Shown here in pieces: positions 46,599-57,300 of a stretch of 64,000 nt of DNA. A model generated the notes under the pieces. That model saw only the letters and a list, made by a program, of their open reading frames with translations. It was not told the DNA's origin and ran no database searches. How positions within the stretch are numbered: position 1 is the stretch's first letter; the number at the start of each line of letters is the position of its first letter. This DNA is from Theristus sp. LFF4_11 (lineage: Eukaryota > Nematoda > Chromadorea > Monhysterida > Xyalidae), in assembly GCA_030248135.1 (NCBI GenBank), contig JASANC010003119.1, positions 124,001-188,000 of the forward strand, read 5' to 3'. Position numbers and translations under genes: made by a program.

Positions 46599-48158
46599 AT
46601 GTCGGTCGTTGAACACGGTCATCCATCATCGATACTGCCGTTAAAGCTGAGTGACAATATTGCTAAGGTAAGCATTATGCTGAAAAAGTGCAAACGGTAA
46701 GCCATTATGCTGTGAAGAACCAAGAACGCAAATGGCAAACCAGTATGCTGCTGAAAACACCGAAGTGACTTAATGAAGTGATAACTCGAACGTCGCAGGA
46801 GCATCCGCGTGTTCTGATTCCGGAGTTGCTGAAACAGTTCTATAGTCTCGGCTGGGTCTCTGGCACCGGTGGTGGCATCAGCATTCGAGTTGGTTCGTGC
46901 ACTCCTTCAAACTTGTCTTGTTGAATGCGAATACTTTTGTATGATGGTGGCACGGAGCGGGCGTATCCGTGACTCGACGCGGCCGCTTGCGCAGGTCCGT
47001 CAATCGGACTAGCGTCTTAGAGTCATGGATCCCGCGGTACCCCAAGCTGACAAAATGAGGTGCGCTACGCGTTTGGATGTACGACGTTACCAGGTTCATT
47101 GCATCTCCAGGTGAGCACATTTACATCGCGCCATCAGCCGTGCAGAAAGAGCGTGTCGGCGGTGATCAGCTGTTCGTGCAGACACTCGACGGCACCGACG
47201 TTTCGTTGCCGGAGGGCAACCTCAAACGCAGCCAGTGCACACCGCTGTTCATGAATGCGTACGTCATGCGGAGTGAGTGGTCACGTTGTTCACCGTGGAC
47301 TGTTTTTTTTGCAGTTCCATATGATTCGATTACCCAATTTGGTGTTACGATCAATCAACAAGCTCCGTGGTAATGAAACCAAATTACAGTTGCATTATAA
47401 CAAAGGGCGTTCAGCACAGTTTAGCACTTGTTGGTTTGTGCACCAGTGATTTCGTTTGCAGACGCTGGCGCCGTGATACACTCGCACTCAAAATGGGCCA
47501 ATTTGATCACGCAACTGATCGACGGCGATGAGTTCTGCATCAGTCACCAGGAAATGATCAAAGGCATCAAACTGGACGGCACGGACGCCAACTTGCGCTA
47601 CGACGACACGCTCGTTGTGCCCATCATACGCAACACGCCGTTTGAGGCCGATCTGCAGGTGGCGCAGACTTTTTTGCTATTTTCGACTATTTTATGATGT
47701 GCTCGTGTTTTTTTTCTGGCTCTGCGACTCGATGCACTCATTGATAGAAAGACGTTCTTGACGGTGCAATTCAAAAGAATTTCAATAATTCCAAAGAGAT
47801 ACGGCGCGGTCAGGGAAGTTGAATTGCGGCGTCAAGCGGGACACTTGTTTCTTTTTGACGTTGGCCAGCGCATTGAGTCGGCTGTCTAGGATGAAAAGAA
47901 AACGGTAATATTGAGATTGTTGAGCAACGATTTTCGGCGCAGGAGTCGATGGCAGACGCAATGCGAGCATACCCGCACAGTTGTGCCGTGCTGGTGAGAC
48001 GTCATGGTGTTTACGTCTGGGGCGACACGTGGCAACAAGCAAAGTCAATGTGCGAATGCTACGATTATTTGTTTGAGATCGCTTGTGAACTCATTCGATA
48101 TGGCAAACCGCTGGTTGTCACGGAACAATGTCGAATCAGCAATGGCAATATTGCGTGA
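46599..48158 (+). CDS. APIP: Methylthioribulose-1-phosphate dehydratase (APIP/MtnB)
   Basis: Zn-dependent class II aldolase-type enzyme of the methionine salvage pathway, in the cytosol. It dehydrates 5-methylthioribulose-1-phosphate. Five exons join in phase: 46599-46667, 46799-46892, 47111-47272, 47462-47658 and 47943-48158, giving 245 aa against 242 in human. Motifs are [47 protein letters not shown] and [12 protein letters not shown]. By count the Zn ligands fall at His115, His117 and His195 and the catalytic acid at Glu139 (HQEMIKG), the same numbers as in human. The enzyme looks intact. Intron 2 (46893-47110) is GC-rich with a tRNA-like stretch. Confidence 0.97.
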
Positions 48159-48351
48159 TTCCGTCTCTCACAGAGAACCTTCACATTTGAACGCTTTACC
48201 AGTTCACTTTGATCAACGCGAACAAAAATTGTTTTAACATGCAACGTGATTAAATTACTTGCAAGCAAAAATGCGAATGCGAATTACGTTCGACAGAGTT
48301 ACGTAGATGAATTCCAGAAATGCACAACTTTTGACAATCGCACAACTAAAT

Positions 48352-50792
48352 TCAATTGCGCAACGACTTGAAGTAAAAGACGGACGCGAAATCATAGGCA
48401 GTGACGCAGAAGCTCGCGGCGCGCTCGTCGTTGAAGCAGGCGCCAATCAACGGGGCGTTCTCGATGCTCTGACTGAACACGCACTCGACCTGCAGAATCA
48501 GCATTAAGCGCCATTCATGGAGGTTGCAGCGCGTCAGCGCGCGTCACTTCGCTACAGATTCATGACGCAAAAAACAGCGCAGCTTCAGCGCGCGTCGGCG
48601 CGCTTCAGGTTTAGAACACACGCACATTCATATGCTCGTTCATGTTAACGCGCTTCAGCGCGCGCGTGATGAATGGGCCTTTAGACAGACAATGCAATAG
48701 ACAAGCTTGAGCACCAATGAAAACTGCGCTCTCTACGCGCGCATCTAAACGCTGCAATGGGCGCTGGCCACTGCAAGCACACAACACAAACGAGTATGTG
48801 GCACTGTAACAAGCGTTCACCTGTGTGGAATCCACGGTTTTCTCCGTCTTTTTCGGCGTCACCTTCCAGACACGCACGAACGAGTCTTCGCTGGTCGAGA
48901 CGAACTGAATTTAAAAAAAAGATAAAACCACGTCATAAAAGTCACAACATACCACAAAGAACGTGTCACAAAAAATGCCATTTTCGGTTTCAACGTGAAT
49001 CAAACGAGCTGTGCGGCGTGTCTTGTGTGAGCGACCATTTTGGCGTCGTTGGCCGCCGCGACGCCGGTGACGATGCGCGCGTGTGCGAATATGTCCGCGA
49101 GCAACTGGCCGGAATGCAGCGCGTACACGTACAGCTGGCCGAGCACCGTGCCGCACACGGCCAAGTGGCGTAACGTGGCAACACAGCTGATTGCCTGCCT
49201 GCAACACTTGTGGCGAACAGTGCTTTCGTGCAATCGCACGTCACAGTCCCAGTCAGAAGACATCGCGCTCTCTGTTGTGAAGCAGTGATGTCCCACGGTC
49301 ACGCACGCACGCACGCACACACAACGGCTGACACGCGTGCTCTGCTGGAGTGTGTGCTGCTTGGTGACTGGACACCACTGCGTTCACAGCGGCGCACGCT
49401 CGTTCCCCCGTATCGAGCGCCCGCACAGCGCCACCGACCGAGTGCTGATGCGATTGACGACGTTGAGCGCCGTGTCGAAGCAGACGACGAGTCCGTCGAC
49501 GCCACCAGCGACCATGTACTCGCGTGTGTCGCTGGCCAGATCGACGATGCCCGATTGGTGCTCGTGCACGCCGTTCTTGACACGCACCGAGTTCTCACCA
49601 ACGCTGAGCACATGGATGCCGCCTCGGTGGTTGCCAACGCAGACGTACGAGCCCAACGACGCGATGCCTTTCGTGTACTTGCACGTGTCTGCAAACGCAA
49701 CGCTCGTTCGCTCTGTTGCTGTGCACTGCGAATAGTTACACGGCGACGACGACACTTTTGCAAGCAACTGCTTTTTGCATCGACTTTTTGCTTGCTTTCA
49801 TTCATGCATTCACCAAGTTCATCAATAATCTTGTGTTTCTTTAGGTTTTTTTGTGACATCAATTGTGTTTGTTTTGCATAATGGAAGTTTTGTGAATGTG
49901 TTGATGTGAACTGGCCGTGAGGCATACAAATAAAATTGATTGATTGATTGAACTGTGTTCAGCGACACAAGTGTCGTGTCTTCTCAGTGTATACTGCTTC
50001 CATGCAGATCGTTGTAAAAAGAAACTGAAAGCTATTCGACCGTTCTCGCTGGTCGGCACCGGCTGCCACGTCAGCGGGCTGTTCTTCTCCTCCATGTCGT
50101 AAACCTGCAAGGAGCATTGCTGCTTTTTGAGGTTTTTTCGGTCCGTTAACCCTAAAATCAAGTGAAAGAAAGACTTGCCGCAAAGCCGTCCATGGTGCAG
50201 ACCACCAGCACCGGCATTGGCCGCGTCTTGACGTGGCAGAACTTTGCCTGCATGACGACGCTCGGCTGGCCGGACGCCGGATCCTTGGTCATCAGTGAAT
50301 CGTACGTGAATCCCTCCAACTTTGAGTCCCATGACACAAAGTTGATCTGCAATAAGTCGGCAAACTTTACCACTTCAACCAACACGAAACCGGTGCGTTC
50401 GTGCGCTTCTGATCGCACTTTTAGGGTGTCCCAAAATTGAGCACAATTTAACGGGCTCATACGAGCCGAGCGCCGTCTCGCTCAGTTTCAGTAAAACTGA
50501 AAGCTGCGCAACACTCAGGTCAACGCTCCAAGTTGTTGAAATGTGTTCGTTTTTTAGATTTTTTTTTTAAATGGCACACCCAGTATTTTTTTCAGAGCGG
50601 TCGATCTGTTCAGCAAAACAGCCAAATGAGCACAGAGTGTCTCACTTGATAGCGATGTGCCACTGCGGCATAGGTGAGATTCTTTGCCGAATTGTAGTAC
50701 GTGGAGACGTTTGAGTGCACGGCCGACGCACTGCCGCCAGTTGCAACGATCTCGCGATGCAACGTGTACGAGTCTTCTTTGTTGCTCGACAT
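48352..50792 (-). CDS. WDR54: WD-repeat protein WDR54
   Basis: Beta-propeller scaffold orthologous to vertebrate WDR54, whose molecular role is poorly defined. Seven exons join in phase: 50792-50646, 50346-50179, 50104-50026, 49688-49439, 49198-49036, 48904-48821 and 48489-48352, giving 342 aa (human 334). Family matches are NLTYAAVAHR near the N-terminus, VCVGNHRGGIHVLSV, VHEHQSGIVDLASD, VAGGVDGLVVCFD, HARIVTG, TSEDSFVRVWKV and the C-terminal ECVFSQ... FCVTAYDFASV block. The gene faces APIP tail to tail, only about 190 bp apart. Intron 2 starts with GC (GCG|gcaagt); the phase-0 frame and family alignment require it. The open frame continues upstream of the chosen ATG; I picked the Met nearest the family start. 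Confidence 0.93.
48525..48670. repeat. GCGCGC-rich palindromic repeats in WDR54 intron 6
   Basis: Several copies of CTTCAGCGCGCG/GCGCGTCAGCGCGCG and their inverted forms within 150 bp. They form overlapping palindromes in otherwise AT-rich intron DNA. Confidence 0.7.
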
Positions 50793-51337
50793 GCTTACCT
50801 CCTGACTACTAATAATACTGAGGCTTTGTTGAACGTGTGCGCTTGGCGGCCGGTCCATGTCTCCATGGTAACCGGTTTCAATGAGCACCTCTAAGAACAA
50901 GCAGCTGAAGCTAAATCACCATACGATGATGGTCTCTTTATAGCGGACTCTTTATATATTTGGGTTTTGTTTTTTGTTAGCTCCTTGTTTGTACTCGTGT
51001 TTTCTTTTGTTTAGGTGTAACACTTTTGGCAAAAATTCGGCAATTCATTCGTTTATTTTGAAACTGGAGTGTAAAATGGATCTGGAACTCAACTCAACAT
51101 GAACCATACTGCATTCACTGAAACGAAACACTAAATATCCGCAGGTGATTCTACCACAAAAAAGTAACGAAGAAGAAAAACGATCGCAGAAAACAAAACC
51201 ATCCGAAACAAGAAAAAACGCACAACAATTCCTAAATGTACATGTAAAAGAGAAAAGCAACTGCGTATCAAAAGAAACGATCACGGACTAGAAAAAAGCG
51301 GCAAGCAGATCCAAGTATCATTAAAAATGCCCACAAA
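50793..51337. other. Gap between WDR54 and the multi-HTH gene
   Basis: WDR54 promoter side and 3' UTR of the multi-HTH gene. AT-rich; no further feature. Confidence 0.5.
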
Positions 51338-54300
51338 TCAAACAGCAGTGACTGAAGTTCTACCAGTTGTGCTGGGTGCTACTGTGGCAGCAGAATTAGT
51401 CGTGCTGCTATGACTTTTGGTGCGTTTCGCCGCAGCTGCGGTGTTGCTGGCAACAGGGAAATGCAGCTTGTACCACTCCGCCCAGGCGTTGTCGTCCAGT
51501 TCCATGCTGTAGTTGAATTCGTCGTCCGCGTGCGAGACCACTTGTCGACCGAGGCTGATCACAAAACGCTCGGGCACCGGCACGTTCGAGGACTCGAGTT
51601 TTCTGCAAGATTTTTTTGTGCTTTCAGATTCCGAACTCTGGTCGTAGGCAATGGATCAGCTGATTGGCTGCTTCCTCTGAAGTGTTCACTGATTGGTTCA
51701 GCCATCTCGATGCAGCCAAGCAGCGTGGCACAGTGAAACGCGCATGTGTTTCACAGTTGCACAGCAAATGCAATCGATCAACAACTGATCACAACAAGTA
51801 GCACGCGAAGCTGAGTGCCACACGAACTCACAAATCCACTCTTGACCAACTTTATAAACTGCACGAATTTCGGCATCAGCGGTCCGGGCAGCTGTACGGT
51901 CTCGAGTTGAATTTGGCGTTTCTTCTCTTCGAGTTTCTCTTGGAGTCGTCGGCTGACTCGAACGGGCGACGGCGACGTGCCGCCGGTGGCTGACCTGCGA
52001 CCGCCGCGGCCACTGCCAGTAGCACTTTTGCTACTGCTGCGTCGGCTGGCGCTGTCATCCGTGCTGTGCGCACCGTCCGACGCTGCTGACTGCTCCTGCG
52101 AGCGAATTAAGCCGGTCACGTCCGCTGTTATGTGTTGGAAACATCTCGTAATTCGTTTTACCAGATTGCGTTCGAACGCGTCCACCGTGGCACGATCGAG
52201 TTTCGCGGCGGCGCGATGCAGCGACGCGAGCGGCTCATCGAACAGCTCAACGGCAGAGCGTACGCGTTGCACGTAGATGTCGAGCACGTGCTCGGAGACG
52301 TCGCCGTGGCACTTCAGCGCCTCCGCTCGCGACAGACCGTTCAACAGCACCTGACCGTTGAAGTGGCCCAAAATAGTGCGCGCTTGGAAGGAGCGGTTGC
52401 GAAATATCGAACGAAATAGCACGATACGCCTTGTGCGTCCCACACCAGCAGTATTTGAACGGGTTGGGCTGGGTGGTTTCATTACAAGTATACAACCAAT
52501 CAGCACATCTTGTTTCACTTTGCAGTGAGTGATATAGGAGTGAACGAACGTCTTCGAGCGCATCAATCAGTTGCTGCTGCATGTTTGCAGCGCGTCTGTA
52601 CTGCATGCGCACCAGGTAGCGTGCACAGCCCTTGATGCGACGTTCTGCCGCCTCTGCACTGCTGGTCGCCGCCGCCGCTGCGAGGTCGTTCACGTACTCC
52701 GTATAATCGTCCAGTTCGACCGTTGGCACAGCTGCAATGTGATCACATCGCACAGAGTCATCATAACCTCGTGATACAAACGCGAATGCACCAAAAGTGT
52801 CCGCTGTCAACAGCGGATTCGGCCACTCAGCGAGCTGCCAGCCAGTGTGCTGCCTGGTGCAGCCAATCAGCGCCAGCGTGTGCGCCCAACACCAACCAAC
52901 CAACCCCACCACCACACCAACCATGTGCCAGCTTCGCGCGTCCCAGTTCCTCGTGTTTCGCGCGTTTCGCCGGCGGCGCTCGATCGTCCGTCGATGACGT
53001 GACGCGAGACGACGAGACGGGCGCCGCTGTCGCTGCTGGCTGCGCCGTGAGCGATTGCTCCGAGCGCTCGCTGTCGCGGCGTTTCTTGGCGCCCACCGCG
53101 GCGTCCGGCGGTGTCTCCTTGGGCGTCGTCGACGTCACCGGCGTCGTGCTCTTCGCTTTGTCGCCGGGCTCGGGTGAATCGGCGGATTTCGGCGGTGAGA
53201 GGCGCGCGTTGTCGCTCGCGTGCGCCTGCTGCGGCGACAGCGTGCCTGCGCTCGACTGTACGCTCTCCAGCACGTCCGCTGCTCGCTCGCTCGTCGTGTC
53301 CGCTGCGACGTCGTCGTCTGGCGCTGCGCCATGGCCGGCCAACCAGTCGCTCGTCATCGGTGCGCCGTCGTCGACGCTCAGGTGATGCTCACGCTGGTAG
53401 TCGGTGATGTACGACTCCTGAGAAATGGGCACACAGTTTTCTGGGTCATCTCGGAACTGTGTACACTTTCTGGCACACCGCCGATTGGTTGCCAGTTGCA
53501 GCAGAGCAGTTGCCAAGTGCCCAGCAAGCCATTTAGCGCAATTTACAGCATACAAAAGCACCGTCTTGTCAACAGTGCGTTCGTGTGCGCAGCGAACGGA
53601 CAATAACAATCGTTCGAGAGCACCTTCAGAAAGAGTTTGGCGATTCGCACGTAAGTGCTGAGCGTCGTCTGCGCGATGTCCGTCTGCGTCGACACCTCCA
53701 GCAGTGTTCGACGGTCGCCGAGCACGGTCGTGATCGCACGCACCAGCTTGCGCATCTCGCCACGGTAATTGTACCTGAGCAACAAAGGGCAACATGCGAG
53801 CGCACTGGTGACAGACGGCTGACTCGTGTCCGTGTTGCCAACACACAGAATAAAACGCCAAACCGGCTGAGTATGTTGTGCAGTTCCTTCTCGAGCGGTG
53901 ACGCGAGCTCGAGACTGATTGTGCCGTCGTCAGAGTCCGTCGCAATGCCGGTCAACGCGTCCGATTTCTCATTTGCCGCGCACTGGCCTGCTGCAATTTG
54001 AGCACACACGCATGTACTATTAATTTTTTAGGTTCTGCGACTCAATGCGAGTGCAGACGTGAAAGGAAACTAGTTTCAATCTTTATGTGACAATTCAACG
54101 TCCCCTGAATGACTCGGTCCTATTTATGGGACTCGGATCACTTTGCCAATTTTGAATTCCTGCATCATGCATAAAACTGTTTACCCATCGGTGCGCGCAT
54201 TGAGTCTCGAGACCAAAATAAAAGAACATAAGACATCCGTTTTTTTCTGCGATTACCGATGCGACACACGGTTTCATGAACAACAACGGCAGCAGCAGCA

Positions 54301-57300
54301 GCATGAACGCACCAGAATGGCCTGCTTTGGTGGCACCATCGGTGACACTGAGCACGAACGGATGGTTTGGATTGTTGGCGCTGTTGGTGGCGAGCTGCGT
54401 GTAGGCGAGCGACTTGGGCGCCGGACAGGCGGCGCCGAGTAGATGGCGGGCACGTGACACGTACGGATGCACGGTGCTGCCTGCAGTGCACAGCAAATCA
54501 CATCAACTCGCAATCATTCGCAATCAGCCGTCGATTCACTCGGCTCAGCAATTGGTTCAACCAGCTCGCAGCAGGTCAATCCGCATGCAGATCAGTTCGA
54601 AATGCCGGAGTATGTGTCAGAGTTCAACGTGAACTTTGCACCAAAACGGCAGGAAGCAATCAGCAGCTGAGGCCGGTGCGAACACGTGCAGTGCGGCGTA
54701 GTAGACGTGCACGCACCAGGCAGATCGTACTGGGTGCACGCCTCTTTTATGGTGCTCTCGCCGGTGACGGCGTCCATGACAGCGCGCGTCAGTCGGTCGC
54801 GTCTGTCGCCGACCAGATTGCACGTGACGACCACTTTGTCGACGGCCGCCTGGATCTCGGCGTGCGTGGCGCCCTCGCCCGGCGCCGCGTACTGCCGCTG
54901 CACGGTGGTCGCCTTCGCTGCGATCGGCGACAGACCGACGGTGCTCGGCGGCGACTTCACGACCATGCTGGCGGCCGGCTGAAAATCGGATGGCCGGAGC
55001 GACACTGCGGATGCAGAAAGTTGGCAAACATTTGAAAGGTGAAAGTCCTGACCTGAAGACAGCGCACTCTGTTTAGAACACAGTGATTTTGAACATTCAT
55101 TATGCCAGAAACAGAGCGCACTGTCTTCCAAATCCCACTGTCGAATTTCGGCAAGCCGACCGACAAGACGGATCAGCTAGACTGCACTCTGAGTGACGCC
55201 CATTGTGCCCATCACCGGCGTACCGATGCGATTCGTTTGTTTGCCGGTGAAATGCCGGTGAGCGGAACGCCCAAGGCGACGCGCGCCTTCTGCACGTACG
55301 GCTGGATGGTGCTTGGTGGCACCTGGTTGACGCGCGCGGCCTCGCTGGTGCTCACGCGCTCTGTTACAACCTGCAAGAAACACGCAACTGCACAACATGT
55401 ACAAATGCGCACTGGTTGGCATTGTAGAGCGAATGTGAATCGCACTCAATAAAAACTTCAGTGCTAAATAAAACTGAACTGCACGAACACTGAGCACAGC
55501 CTCGTATAGGCGTCGTCGTCCCTTGACGTCATAGAGGCTGCTCTTCACCAGCTCGCCGATGATGCGCTCTGCCTGTTGCACGTCAATGTCCGGCGGGGGT
55601 GTGCCCGGCGCCAGTGAGCCGTCGTTTGTCAGACGCTTTACAGCACTGCACAAACGAGTACACACATTACTTGAGAAAGCTTTACGAAACTACATTACGA
55701 ATACGAACTCCACAAACGACATTAAGAAAGACGGCCTATCCACAGACCGCAGTGTTGCCTTTGCACTGAGTTTGTTGTCGACATCGGCCAGTGCCGCCGT
55801 GAAATTCGCAGACGACACGGTGGCGGCGCCGGTGGCGTTCGACGGTGACGCAGCCGGCGACGGCGAAACTGCAACGGAACATGCAATGGTTGGACGCAAT
55901 CAGTGATCCTGTTACACTGCACACAGACACACGACCAATCAGTGCGCTGCCGCACATCAGGCTACGGTGGCAGCGTTTTGCTCCGTCAACAACAAAGTAT
56001 TGTGGATTTATTCAAACGTGTCCGGACTAAAATGACGTCATTTGCTTTAAAAACGCCCGTTTGTCAAAGTACAGGCACTAAAACGTCAGTTTGGTGTGAT
56101 TGCTACGACATTCACACTACGTTTACGGGAAGAAATCAACTAAACGGAAAGTCTGGTTTGCTGTGAACGGCAAGCGCATGTTTGGCGGCACATGACGTCA
56201 TTTCAGTGGGACACGTTTAAAAAAATAGGTCATACTGACTTCTTGGTCTAAAATTGAGATTGCTGGTCATGGGGCCCTGTGCCTGCGGCGGGCAGTGTTC
56301 GCCCAGCAACGCACGCGCACGATGCACGTACGGATGGATGGTGCTGCTCGGCAGCTGCAGTTGGTTGGCGGCCGCGTTGATCGTCAACTCGCCAGAGATA
56401 ACCTGCAATCGCAAACAGTCGCGCGTCACTCTCACCGAGTTTAGGCTGCACCAAGTAACAACAACACAGTTCGCCAATAGGCCTCCGTACGGCAGCCGTT
56501 CACCAGAGTTCGCTGCGTTTCGCGAAATTTATAGTTCATGAAATTAGAGCCTCCAGTCGCTTGCCAGGTTCATTAGGACAATACCAAACGTACAAACAAC
56601 ACTCACCCACAATCATAGCCTTATATAGCGCTACTATCGACTTTATTTTATTTAATTTTATTTAATTTTATCATATTTGAAGCACTGTGATGTACCAGCT
56701 CGACGGCACTTCGCAGTCGTTCCTTCTGCTCGGGCGGATACAAACTGCTTCGAATGACGCGCGCGACGGCCTCCTTGCACAGCTGCTCCGTGGTCATCGA
56801 CGCGACGTCAAGGCCAGAGAGCAGACCACTCGCAAGGTCCTTCGCGCGGCGTGCCTCAGCTGAAGCCTGAAAGCAAAACAAACATGAACACTATGTATCA
56901 GGCAAGTGACATAATTCCATCCATAGACACATGATGATCGAGAACTGCTGCGTTGCAAAAGCCACCGAATGACGGCTACCTGCGATGCGCTCATGCTCAT
57001 GACGGTCGCCGGGTCTTGGCCGTCGCGCAGCGCCTGCACCATCGCACGCGCACGGTGGTAGTACGTGTGCAGCGCATTCAGCGGGATGTTGTAGCTGCGT
57101 GCCGTGTCCTGCCAGTTCATGAATGCGAATTGCGCTTATAAGCAGTTTTGTTAACTGAATTGAATTGAATTGAATCAAATTGAACAAAAACAGCAACGCA
57201 GGCAACCTTGAGCGGTACGTTCAGTTCAATGGAGTCGACCAGTGCACGCACCATGTTGCGCCGTTGGTCGCCGTTGTAGTGCGTGTTGCGAGTCGCGTGC

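Noticed and set aside
48910..49880. Arg/Ala-rich plus-strand frames over WDR54
   Set aside because: Antisense shadows of the GC-rich WDR54 exons; the minus-strand exons match the family and splice in phase.
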